From assembly GCF_015529805.1 (NCBI RefSeq), contig NZ_CP064654.1:868001-932000 (forward strand): a stretch of DNA of 64,000 nucleotides, read 5' to 3'. Below the pieces are notes generated by a model, which saw only the letters and a list, made by a program, of their open reading frames with translations, had not been told where the DNA came from and searched no databases. This document shows, piece after piece, positions 55,109 to 62,615 of this stretch; positions within the stretch are counted from its first letter, which is position 1, and the number at the start of each line of letters is the position of its first letter. The translations under genes were made by a program, and so were the position numbers. The DNA is from Qipengyuania soli (GTDB taxonomy: Bacteria; Pseudomonadota; Alphaproteobacteria; Sphingomonadales; Sphingomonadaceae).

Positions 55109-55534
55109 CTACTTGTACTCGACGTACCAGGCACCGTCTTCGTAGGTGAAGCGGTACTGGTTCGGCTTGATCTCTTCCTGCGTGGTCTTGTTCGGTTCGC
55201 CTGCGATCAGGCGGACGACTTTTTCGTGCGTGCCGTAGGTTTCGCCCAGCGTGATGTTGGCGGTATCGCGCCAGCCCGCGCCGTCGATCCGTGTCTCCAC
55301 GACGAGGCGGCCGGCCCAAACGCAGCGTGCGTTGATCGGACAGCGGCTGTCCTCGACAACGCGGATCGGCGTGACCACGATGTCCGCCACTTTCACCGGC
55401 TGACCGAGCGGAACCGGCGTTCCCTCGTTCCAGGGTGTGCCGATGACATTGGGTGCATCGGGCACCACAACGCAGGCAGCGAGAGTGGACGAGGCGAGGG
55501 CGAGTGCGGCAAGTGCCGTGCGGGTCGTGGTCAT
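55109..55534 (-). CDS. Secreted lipoprotein with CPxxxxCVWAG motif
   Basis: A 141-residue lipoprotein: signal peptide ending in lipobox LAAC (Cys about residue 21). The mature part carries SRCPINARCVWAGRLVVE, a Cys-pair motif I know from small uncharacterised secreted proteins, and ends FTYEDGAWYVEYK. No function is known. The ATG at 55534 has no clear ribosome-binding site; a hairpin and a 9-codon upstream frame (MQNGAISAP) whose TGA overlaps this ATG lie directly upstream. It separates fba from thiE on the opposite strand. Confidence 0.85.
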   Translation of the reverse strand: MTTTRTALAALALASSTLAACVVVPDAPNVIGTPWNEGTPVPLGQPVKVADIVVTPIRVVEDSRCPINARCVWAGRLVVETRIDGAGWRDTANITLGETYGTHEKVVRLIAGEPNKTTQEEIKPNQYRFTYEDGAWYVEYK

Positions 55535-55556
55535 GGCGCTGAAATAGCGCCGTTTT
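55535..55556 (+). terminator. Hairpin with T-run between the lipoprotein gene and thiE
   Basis: GGCGCT-GAAAT-AGCGCC followed by GTTTT on the plus strand. It could end transcripts reading through from fba. On the minus strand it sits immediately before the lipoprotein start codon and could limit its translation. Confidence 0.6.
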
Positions 55557-55614
55557 GCATTGCGCCAATCTGAATAGGTGACGAAACGCCCTTGCGACGA
55601 TACGAAGCGCGCCG

Positions 55615-56250
55615 ATGACCGACGAAACCACTCTTTGCCAGCTCTACCTGATCTCTCCGCTCGACGTTTCGGGGGATTTCCCGCAGCGGCTCGAACGCGC
55701 GCTCGTGGCGGGCAAGGGTCTTGTCACTGCGTTCCAGTTCAGGGTGAAGGGTGTCGACCAGCACGAGGCCGCGCGGCTTGCCCAGCCTTTGCAGGCCATA
55801 TGTGCGGCACACGACGTGGCTTTCATCGTCAACGATTCCGTTGCGCTCGCAAAGCGGCTTGGTGCCGATGGCGTTCATCTGGGCCAGAAGGACGGCGATC
55901 CGCGGGAGGCGCGTGAGGAACTGGGCCGCGACGCGCAGATCGGGGTGACTTGCCATGGCTCGCGCCACCTCGCACTCGAAGCCGGAGAGGCGGGCGCCGA
56001 TTACGTCGCTTTCGGTGCATTCTTCCCCAGCTCGACCAAGGAAACCGAGCACGAGGCCGACCTCGAACTGCTTGAATGGTGGAGTGAAATGGTCGAGCTT
56101 CCTTCGGTCGCCATCGGGGGAATTACACCACAGAATTGCCGTCCGCTGGTCGAAGCTGGAGCAGACTTCCTCGCCGTGTCCGGCGCAGTCTGGTCGGGCG
56201 ATGAAGTGGCTGCAATCAATGCTTTCGCGGAGCAAATGGCGCCCAAGTGA
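55615..56250 (+). CDS. thiE: Thiamine-phosphate synthase ThiE
   Basis: A 211-residue TIM-barrel enzyme that joins HMP-pyrophosphate and thiazole phosphate to thiamine phosphate. Signatures: FQFRVKG, AFIVNDSVALAKRLGADGVHLGQKD (in part), GVTCHGSRHLALEAGEAGADYVAFGAFFPSSTK (start and end shown: GVTCHGS, GAFFPSSTK) and VAIGGITPQN. Several elements deviate slightly from E. coli ThiE (for example CHGS instead of CH(N/S)), but the substrate loops are intact. No TPP riboswitch fits in the 60 bases upstream. Confidence 0.92.
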   Translation: MTDETTLCQLYLISPLDVSGDFPQRLERALVAGKGLVTAFQFRVKGVDQHEAARLAQPLQAICAAHDVAFIVNDSVALAKRLGADGVHLGQKDGDPREAREELGRDAQIGVTCHGSRHLALEAGEAGADYVAFGAFFPSSTKETEHEADLELLEWWSEMVELPSVAIGGITPQNCRPLVEAGADFLAVSGAVWSGDEVAAINAFAEQMAPK

Positions 56251-56304
56251 GTTGAATGCCCTGAATGGGGGCGGGTCGCGTCCCTGAACACTAGGGAGTT
56301 TCTC

Positions 56305-57510
56305 ATGCGCCACCTCATCGCCACCGCTTCGCTATTCGCGCTCGCCGCCTGCGGCCTTGCCGGTCAGGACAACGCCAAACAGGACACCGATAGAGTCGCC
56401 ACCACCGATGCGGGCGAGGACTGGGGATACGACACCTACGACGCCGACAACCTGGCGGATTCGATGGCTTCCAACGACGACGGGTCCATCTCCAAGGACG
56501 CCATTCCCGATGCCGAGGAGCGTCCCATCATGCAGGCGCAGGTGGTGCTCGATCGTATCGGCTTCGGGCCGGGAGTGATCGATGGCAAGATGGGTATGTC
56601 GACCGAGAACGCGCTGCGTGGCTTCCAGGAGGCAAATGACCTGTCCGTCACCGGAAAGCTGGACGAACAGACAAAGGCCAAGCTGAGCGCATGGAAGCAG
56701 ATCCCGGCAACCCGTGTAGTCACCATTCCGGCCAGCTGGGGAACAACCGAATACACCGACATGCCCGACGACGTTGCCGAGAAAGCCAAGCTCGAAACGC
56801 TTGGATATGCGTCACTGGACGAGCGGTTGGCAGAACGCTTTCACACCACGATCGGCGTCCTCAAACAGCTCAACCCGAACGGCCAGCCGGCGGGGGCTGT
56901 TGAAGGCAAGGGGCCCAACCCTGCCGCTTCCCCGACGCCTGATGTTGCTCGCCCGGATGGACAACAACCGAGTTTCTTCCGCGCCGGGCAGCAGATCCGC
57001 GTTCCGAATATCGGCGCGGACAAGATCGCGAAGGGATCGGTCAAGGAGAGAAGCTGGCAGCAGACGCTTGCATCGCTTGGCGTGGGGACCGAACAGCCAG
57101 AGGTTGATCGCATCGTCGTCAGCAAGGCGGGCAAGACCCTCAAGGCCTACAATGGCGACAAGCTGGTCGCGCTATTCACCGTCAGTTCGGGTTCGAGCGA
57201 GTTTCCGCTCCCTCTGGGCGAATGGAAGATCCTCGGCGAGGCCTACAATCCGCCTTACGCCTACGATCCCGAAGTCCTTGGCAAGGACAACTCCGACGAC
57301 GGTACGCACAAGCTGCCGCCGGGTCCCAATTCGCCGGTCGGCGTCGTCTGGATCGACCTCAGCAAGGAACACTACGGTATTCACGGCACGCCTGATCCGG
57401 AAACAATCGGCCGCGCGCAGAGTAGTGGATGCGTGAGGCTCACGAACTGGGATGCAGCGCGCCTTGCCGGAATGGTCTCGCAATCGACCAAGGTAATTTT
57501 CGAGGCATGA
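56305..57510 (+). CDS. L,D-transpeptidase lipoprotein with peptidoglycan-binding domain
   Basis: A 401-residue envelope protein. Lipobox LAAC near residue 16, so it is probably a lipoprotein. A PG_binding_1 domain (about 70-130) contains LDRIGFGPGVIDGKMGMSTENALRGFQ (in part) and LDEQTKAKL. The YkuD catalytic domain (about 270-400) has HGTPDPETIGRAQSSGCVRL, with the nucleophile C376 in SxGCxR(L/M). Such enzymes form 3-3 cross-links or attach proteins to peptidoglycan. The M23 peptidase gene follows directly; an in-frame ATG overlaps this stop. Confidence 0.95.
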   Translation: MRHLIATASLFALAACGLAGQDNAKQDTDRVATTDAGEDWGYDTYDADNLADSMASNDDGSISKDAIPDAEERPIMQAQVVLDRIGFGPGVIDGKMGMSTENALRGFQEANDLSVTGKLDEQTKAKLSAWKQIPATRVVTIPASWGTTEYTDMPDDVAEKAKLETLGYASLDERLAERFHTTIGVLKQLNPNGQPAGAVEGKGPNPAASPTPDVARPDGQQPSFFRAGQQIRVPNIGADKIAKGSVKERSWQQTLASLGVGTEQPEVDRIVVSKAGKTLKAYNGDKLVALFTVSSGSSEFPLPLGEWKILGEAYNPPYAYDPEVLGKDNSDDGTHKLPPGPNSPVGVVWIDLSKEHYGIHGTPDPETIGRAQSSGCVRLTNWDAARLAGMVSQSTKVIFEA

Positions 57511-57527
57511 GGAGCCAGGGTGGCGCC

Positions 57528-58217
57528 ATGAGCTTTGCTGACCGGATACTGACCATCGTCGTCACCGCCACGTTGACCAGCGCTGTCTGGATCGTGGCAG
57601 GCGGCACTCTAATCGAGAATGCCGGAAGCGCCAGCCAGCGCGGTTCCACCCGGCCTGCCGAGGCCGCGCCGAGCCCTTCGTCCACCGCGGGGGCGTCCGG
57701 TGCCGCCGGCTCGGCGACCGATGCTCCGCAGGCTGGAATGCTTGATACGCGACCGGTCTCTGCGCCGAGCACGCTCGCGGCGGGCGATCTCCTGATCCCG
57801 GTGCTCAACATCCGCGCAGGCGATCTGACGGACACCTTCAGTGACTCGCGCGCCGGGGGGCAGCGGCTCCATGAGGCCATCGACATCATGGCCCCCAAGG
57901 GCACGACGATCGTCGCGGCTGCGCCAGGAGAGGTGGAGAAACTCTTCCGTTCCGATGCCGGGGGCAACACGATCTACGTGCGTTCGACCGACGGCGAGAC
58001 GATCTACTACTACGCGCATCTCGACAAATATGCGGAGGGCCTCAAGGAAGGCCAGAAAATCCGTCGGGGGCAGCGGCTCGGGACGGTAGGCAGCACGGGC
58101 AATGCCTCGGACGAAGCACCGCACCTGCACTTTGCCATCCTGCAGACGATGCCCGATGCCGAATGGTGGGAACCGGCTGTTGCGCTCAATCCCTATCCGC
58201 TGCTGCGCGGCAAGTAG
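57528..58217 (+). CDS. M23 family metallopeptidase, membrane-anchored
   Basis: A 229-residue protein with one N-terminal membrane segment (residues 7-26), a long Ala/Ser/Pro/Thr-rich linker (about 30-90) and a LytM/M23 domain. Zinc ligands: the His and Asp of RLHEAIDIMAPKGT and the HxH of APHLHFAI; the beta-hairpin VGSTGNASD is also typical. M23 enzymes cleave peptidoglycan cross-bridges or act as activators if inactive; here all visible ligands are present. ATG 57528 is used; ATG 57507 would overlap the transpeptidase stop (ATGA). Confidence 0.93.
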   Translation: MSFADRILTIVVTATLTSAVWIVAGGTLIENAGSASQRGSTRPAEAAPSPSSTAGASGAAGSATDAPQAGMLDTRPVSAPSTLAAGDLLIPVLNIRAGDLTDTFSDSRAGGQRLHEAIDIMAPKGTTIVAAAPGEVEKLFRSDAGGNTIYVRSTDGETIYYYAHLDKYAEGLKEGQKIRRGQRLGTVGSTGNASDEAPHLHFAILQTMPDAEWWEPAVALNPYPLLRGK

Positions 58218-58220
58218 GAC

Positions 58221-58586
58221 CTAGCGAAGCGGTCCGGCGCGATGGCAGCGCAGGCGGGTCAATTTCCCGTCGCGCCCGATTTCCTGGAGCAGGCCCGAAC
58301 CCAGCACCATCAGCTTCATTCCCTTGAGCGGGCCGCGCGTGAAAGTGATCTGGCGACCTTCGGCAAGATAGGTGCCGTTGCCGCGGTCGGTGCGATAGCT
58401 GGAGCCCTCGATAATCGAGAACGCCTTCCCCTCCTGCTCGATCCATGCCGCGCCAGTGGCGTCGCCGGGCAGGGCACAGACATATTCCCCCTGTTCGACA
58501 AGGCCGAGGCGGCCCTGCGCCGCCAGCGGCGTGGTGAGGGAGCCCGCTGCGGCAGCAGCGAGAAGCAGTCTTGCAAGTGTCTTCAT
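58221..58586 (-). CDS. Small secreted hypothetical protein, 121 aa
   Basis: Signal peptide MKTLARLLLAAAAAGSL with cleavage likely after LAAQ/LAA (residues 22-24). The mature chain has two Cys, YVCALPGD and RLRCHRAG, and a beta-rich middle (FSIIEGSSYRT, YLAEGRQITFTRGPLKGMKLMV, split here). I do not recognise a family. ATG 58586 is chosen by the signal peptide. It is convergent with the M23 gene (3-base gap) and divergent from efp. Confidence 0.85.
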   Translation of the reverse strand: MKTLARLLLAAAAAGSLTTPLAAQGRLGLVEQGEYVCALPGDATGAAWIEQEGKAFSIIEGSSYRTDRGNGTYLAEGRQITFTRGPLKGMKLMVLGSGLLQEIGRDGKLTRLRCHRAGPLR

Positions 58587-58637
58587 ACGATCCGTCCGAT
58601 GTACATATAACACCTAGCCGGCCGATTTTCCACTCGC

Positions 58638-58666
58638 TTGCCCGATGCCTCGCTCTCCGCTAAGGC
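58638..58666 (+). promoter_or_regulatory. Putative promoter of efp
   Basis: TTGCCC, 17 bases, TAAGGC, about 65 bases before the efp start. The -35 matches the TTGCC type seen before tRNA-Asn and nadK, the -10 is poor. Confidence 0.33.
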
Positions 58667-58732
58667 GCGCGGCGCACAACGCCTCCCCAATCGGGCAGGC
58701 ACGCTCTTTTACAAGTCGAAGGTAGCTTCCCC

Positions 58733-59296
58733 ATGAAGATCAGCGGCGTGGACATCCGTCCGGGCAACATTCTCGAATACGAAGGCGGCATCTGGAAGGT
58801 CGCCAAGATCCAGCACACCCAGCCCGGCAAGGGCGGTGCCTACATGCAGGTCGAGATGAAGAACCTGCAGGACGGCCGCAAGACCAACGTCCGCTTCCGC
58901 AGCGCCGACACGGTCGAGCGCGTGCGGCTCGACACCAAGGAATTCCAGTTCCTCTACGAAGACGGCGAGATGCTGGTGTTCATGGACAACGACACCTACG
59001 AACAGATCACCCTGCCGAGCGATCTCCTTGGAGATGCACGCCCGTTCCTCCAGGACGGCATGCAGGTTACCCTCGAACTGTGGGAAGAGAAGCCGATCTC
59101 GGTGGAACTGCCCGCCCAGATCGAAGCCACCATCGTCGAGGCGGACGCGGTGGTTAAGGGCCAGACGGCATCGTCATCCTACAAGCCCGCGATCCTCGAC
59201 AACGGCGTGCGCATCATGGTGCCCCCGCACATCGAAAGCGGCACGCGCATCGTGGTCGACGTTTACGAACAGACCTACGTCGGCAAGGCCAACTGA
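58733..59296 (+). CDS. efp: Elongation factor P
   Basis: A 187-residue tRNA-mimicking factor that rescues ribosomes stalled at polyproline. All three beta-barrel domains are present. The modification loop is [12 protein letters not shown] with K33; no epmA/epmB or earP-type gene is in the window. The C-terminal signature is [26 protein letters not shown] (in part). The ATG at 58733 gives the standard [13 protein letters not shown] start. A small conserved gene follows 6 bases after the stop. Confidence 0.97.
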   Translation: MKISGVDIRPGNILEYEGGIWKVAKIQHTQPGKGGAYMQVEMKNLQDGRKTNVRFRSADTVERVRLDTKEFQFLYEDGEMLVFMDNDTYEQITLPSDLLGDARPFLQDGMQVTLELWEEKPISVELPAQIEATIVEADAVVKGQTASSSYKPAILDNGVRIMVPPHIESGTRIVVDVYEQTYVGKAN

Positions 59297-59302
59297 CCGG
59301 GC

Positions 59303-59656
59303 ATGGGCAAGTCCGTCGCCAGCCGGTTCGAGAATGTCGATGTCGCCAACAGCGTCCTGCTGGGGGTGGTGATCAACGACGATGAACTGACGCTGGAGAT
59401 GGACTTCTGCCTGGCGCCCGAGCACCCCGACTACGAGGCGCCGGGCGAGGGTGAGGAGCATTGCTTCCATCCCGGCATGCTGAAATTCGCCGGCATCTCG
59501 AAGCTGACGCTCGAGCGTGCCGACAACGCAAGCGGCGGGAACAAGCGCCGCTTCGCCATTCATTCCTTCAATATCGAGGGCACGAAGTTCGACATGAGTT
59601 GCGAGTGGGGTGACATCCATTTGCAGGCCCGCTCGATCCGTGTCCTGACCGAATAA
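59303..59656 (+). CDS. Hypothetical protein between efp and suhB, 117 aa
   Basis: An acidic, beta-rich soluble protein without signal or membrane segment: VANSVLLGVVINDDELTLEMDF, an acidic loop EHPDYEAPGEGEEHCFHPGML, KRRFAIHSFNIEGTKFDM and CEWGDIHLQARSIRVLTE. Two or three Cys and a His are scattered (residues about 36, 54 and 100). I do not recognise a family. It lies 6 bases after efp and 10 bases before suhB, so it is probably in one operon with them, which supports its reality. Confidence 0.8.
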   Translation: MGKSVASRFENVDVANSVLLGVVINDDELTLEMDFCLAPEHPDYEAPGEGEEHCFHPGMLKFAGISKLTLERADNASGGNKRRFAIHSFNIEGTKFDMSCEWGDIHLQARSIRVLTE

Positions 59657-59666
59657 GAGAGTACCC

Positions 59667-60488
59667 ATGGCCGCAGTATCCGGACTCATCCGCGTAATGG
59701 AGAAAGCCGCGCGCAAGGCGGGTGGCCGCCTGCGCCGCGATTTCGGCGAGGTCGAGCACCTGCAGGTGAGCTTCAAGGGCCCGGCAGACTTCGTGTCCAA
59801 GGCCGACATGCGCGCCGAACGCGCGATCTACGACGAGCTCCTTGCCGCGCGCCCTGACTGGGGCTTCGTGATGGAGGAAGCCGGTACGATCGAAGGCGAT
59901 CCGACCAAGCCGCGCTGGATCGTCGATCCGCTCGACGGAACCAGCAACTTCCTCCACGGCATCCCGCATTTCGCCATCTCGATCGCCGCGCAGGAGCCCA
60001 AGCTCGACGGATCGGGCTGGGGCGATGTGGTTGCGGGCGTCGTCTACAACCCCGTTACGGACGAGACCTTCTGGGCCGAGAAGAGCCGCGGTGCGTGGCT
60101 GCACGACGGGCGCCTGCGTGTTTCCGGCCGCAGCCGCCTTCCCGAAGCGCTGATTGCAACCGGTATCCCGTTCCAAAGCCACGGCGACTTCGGCGAATGG
60201 ACCAAGATCTTCGCAGCGGTGGGTCCGCAGGTTGCTGGCATCCGCCGCTTCGGCACTGCTTCGCTCGACCTCGCATGGCTTGCTGCGGGACGTTTCGACG
60301 GCTTCTGGGAAAGCGGCCTCAACGACTGGGACACGGCTGCCGGTTGCCTAATCGTGCGCGAAGCGGGTGGTTTCGTGTCCGACTTCCGTGGACGTTCTAT
60401 GCCGATCCATGCGAGCCAGGTGCTCGCCGCCAACGATGCCTTGCATTCGAAGCTGCACAAATTGCTGGCAAACGCCTTGAAGGCTTGA
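59667..60488 (+). CDS. suhB: Inositol-1-monophosphatase SuhB
   Basis: A 273-residue phosphatase of the SuhB type. Metal-binding motifs are FVMEEAGTIEG, WIVDPLDGTSNFLHG and NDWDTAAGCLIVREAGG; LRRFG-like GIRRFGTASLDLAWLAAGR is also standard. SuhB additionally acts with NusA/NusG in rRNA antitermination in E. coli. GAGAGT lies before the ATG. It is much closer to classical SuhB than the IMPase-family gene at 17422-18234. The tRNA-Leu gene begins 35 bases after its stop. Confidence 0.96.
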   Translation: MAAVSGLIRVMEKAARKAGGRLRRDFGEVEHLQVSFKGPADFVSKADMRAERAIYDELLAARPDWGFVMEEAGTIEGDPTKPRWIVDPLDGTSNFLHGIPHFAISIAAQEPKLDGSGWGDVVAGVVYNPVTDETFWAEKSRGAWLHDGRLRVSGRSRLPEALIATGIPFQSHGDFGEWTKIFAAVGPQVAGIRRFGTASLDLAWLAAGRFDGFWESGLNDWDTAAGCLIVREAGGFVSDFRGRSMPIHASQVLAANDALHSKLHKLLANALKA

Positions 60489-60523
60489 ACGAGCGCGGCT
60501 AACTCCCGCGCTCCCGACCCAGT

Positions 60524-60607
60524 GCCCCTGTGGCGGAATTGGTAGACGCGCTCGACTCAAAATCGAGTTTCTTTGAAGTGCCGGTTCGAGTCCGGCCAGG
60601 GGTACCA
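60524..60607 (+). tRNA. tRNA-Leu (anticodon CAA)
   Basis: An 84-nt tRNA with a short variable arm (GTTTCTTTGAAGT): acceptor GCCCCTG/CAGGGGT (first pair G-U), D arm GGCGGAATTGGTAGACGC, anticodon stem CTCGA/TCGAG with loop CTCAAAA giving CAA (reads UUG), T arm CCGGTTCGAGTCCGG, discriminator A and an encoded CCA. A weak promoter TTGAAG-N17-TAACTC overlaps the end of suhB. Confidence 0.97.
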
Positions 60608-60692
60608 GCCACCAGATCGCTTGCGACCTCCGGGTCGGGAAATCCCGAATTACCTTGTGTTGTGGGCAAAGGTTTGAAATTGCCCGGCACAG

Positions 60693-62492
60693 ATGATCGG
60701 GGTTCCTTCATACCACGCCATCGCGGCCATGGCCGTGACCATTGCAATGTTCGTCGGCTTTGCGCGCGGAAAGATGTCGGTCGAGATCATCTCGCTCCTG
60801 ACGATCGCCGTCATTGCCGTCGGCCTTTATTTCTTCCCGCTGCCCGATACCAAGCCCACTGACGGGCTGACGACGGCATTCTCAGGCTTCGGGCACTACG
60901 CACTCATCACAATTTGCGCACTGATGATCATGGGGCGGGGGCTAGTCGTCACCGGGGCGCTGGATCCGGCGGCGCGATTCCTCGAGCGGGTGTTCAAGCT
61001 GAACGGCCAGTTGGGCCTCCTGCTGTCGCTGGTTGTTGCGTTCCTCCTTTCAATGGGAGTCAACGACACGCCGGTCATGGTGCTCCTGCTGCCGATATTC
61101 GTGCAGCTTGCCGCACGCGGTGGCATGGCCTCGTCGAAGACACTGATACCGCTCAACGCCGCAGTGTTGATCGGCGGCATGGCCACGACGATCGGCACCT
61201 CGACCAATATCCTGGTGGCCTCGATCGCCGTCGACCTCGGTCTGCGACAGATGTCGGTGTTTTCGTTCACGCCAATTGTGCTCGTGTCCGCAATTTTCGC
61301 CTTGCCGTACCTCTGGCTGGTGATGCCTCGCATGCTGGGCGACAACCGGGTGGAGAAAACCCACGCCTCGCGCAGGTTCGAAACGCGTTTGCGGATTACC
61401 GAAAATTCGATTCTTAACGGGCGTGAGCTGAGCGAGGTATTCTCTAGGCTTCCCGCGGAAATCGAGTTTGGCGACGTCCCGCTGGGACTCCTGCGTCCCA
61501 ACCAACGCCTGCGCATGTCGGGGACCCACGAGGCGATCGAGGAGGCATCGCGCATCCTGAGGGGTGATACGGCACCCAGCTGGGTCCTCGACCGCATAAA
61601 GCGCAGGTCCGATGAAAGCCGTGTCGATATCGCGGTCGTCGAAATGACCGTAACGGTGGACTCCCGGCTTATCGGTCGCACTCTCCCGTCATCCGGAATT
61701 GCCGACCTTTATGGCGTAGCGGTGATCGGCATTCACCGGCCGGACCGCATTCTGGGTGAGCGCGAAATTCCCCTGGAAGGCGGAGAACAGCGTTTTGCCG
61801 AGGGTGATGTCCTGCTGGTCATGGGCCTGCCCGACGATCTCCAGTCCTTCGCCCGTGCGGACAGCCTGCTCATACTCGAAGGTATGCGCGAACTCCCCCG
61901 CCGCTCGAAGGCACTCCTGGCCGGAGGGATCATGGTCGGTTCGGTTGGGCTTGCCTCGGTCGGCTTCCTGCCGATCGCGATTTCCGCCCTTGCCGGGGCG
62001 ATCCTGATGTTCGTTACCGGATGCGTGAAGTTCGACCGTGTCGGGCGTGCACTCTCGGCAAAGGTCATCGTCCTCGTCGCCGCAAGCATTGCGATCGGCA
62101 AGATCATCCTCGACAGCGGGGCTGCGGAATGGATTGGCGGTGTCATGGCGCTGGGCCTGCAACACCTGCCTCCTGCTGCCGCACTCGCGGCGATCATGCT
62201 GGCGGTTACATTCCTCACCAACTTCGCCTCGAACGCGACCGCTGCCACGGTGGGCACACCCATCGCCTTTGCCATCGCGACCCGACTTGGCTTGCCTCCC
62301 GAACCGCTGGTGCTTGCCGTGCTGTTCGGCTGCAACCTATGTTACGCGACGCCCATTGCGTACCAGACGAACATGTTGATCATGTCCGAAGGCTCCTACG
62401 AATTCCGGGATTATATCCGTACCGGCGTGCCGCTGGTCTTGCTCATGGTCACTACCTTGTCGATCGCGTTGGTGGTGACCTACGGGCTGTGA
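60693..62492 (+). CDS. SLC13 family permease with two RCK_C-like domains
   Basis: A 599-residue membrane protein. N-terminal helices (about 5-205) with SMGVNDTPVMVLLLPIFV and GGMATTIGTSTNILVASIA, the two-fold DASS/ArsB-like core; a central cytosolic region (about 225-400) with two TrkA-C/RCK_C-like units (for example GEREIPLEGGEQRFAEGDVLLVMG, in part); and a second half (about 410-599) with FLTNFASNATAATVGTPIAFAIA and GCNLCYATPIAYQTNMLIMS. Members import sulfate or dicarboxylates with sodium; the substrate is unknown here. ATG 60693 may be followed by a better start at 60729. Confidence 0.92.
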   Translation: MIGVPSYHAIAAMAVTIAMFVGFARGKMSVEIISLLTIAVIAVGLYFFPLPDTKPTDGLTTAFSGFGHYALITICALMIMGRGLVVTGALDPAARFLERVFKLNGQLGLLLSLVVAFLLSMGVNDTPVMVLLLPIFVQLAARGGMASSKTLIPLNAAVLIGGMATTIGTSTNILVASIAVDLGLRQMSVFSFTPIVLVSAIFALPYLWLVMPRMLGDNRVEKTHASRRFETRLRITENSILNGRELSEVFSRLPAEIEFGDVPLGLLRPNQRLRMSGTHEAIEEASRILRGDTAPSWVLDRIKRRSDESRVDIAVVEMTVTVDSRLIGRTLPSSGIADLYGVAVIGIHRPDRILGEREIPLEGGEQRFAEGDVLLVMGLPDDLQSFARADSLLILEGMRELPRRSKALLAGGIMVGSVGLASVGFLPIAISALAGAILMFVTGCVKFDRVGRALSAKVIVLVAASIAIGKIILDSGAAEWIGGVMALGLQHLPPAAALAAIMLAVTFLTNFASNATAATVGTPIAFAIATRLGLPPEPLVLAVLFGCNLCYATPIAYQTNMLIMSEGSYEFRDYIRTGVPLVLLMVTTLSIALVVTYGL

Positions 62493-62615
62493 GCCTTTCC
62501 TAACGGTGACGGCTCTGCAACAGTGAGCGCAACGCCGATGTAAGGTCATGCGGCGAGTTTTCAGGTTTCATGGACCGTGTTCCATGTGTTCCATCCCGTT
62601 GGGAGAGTGAGAAGA

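Noticed and set aside
55557-55614. TPP riboswitch ahead of thiE
   Set aside because: The space is too short and the CTGAGA...ACCTGATCTGG elements are absent.
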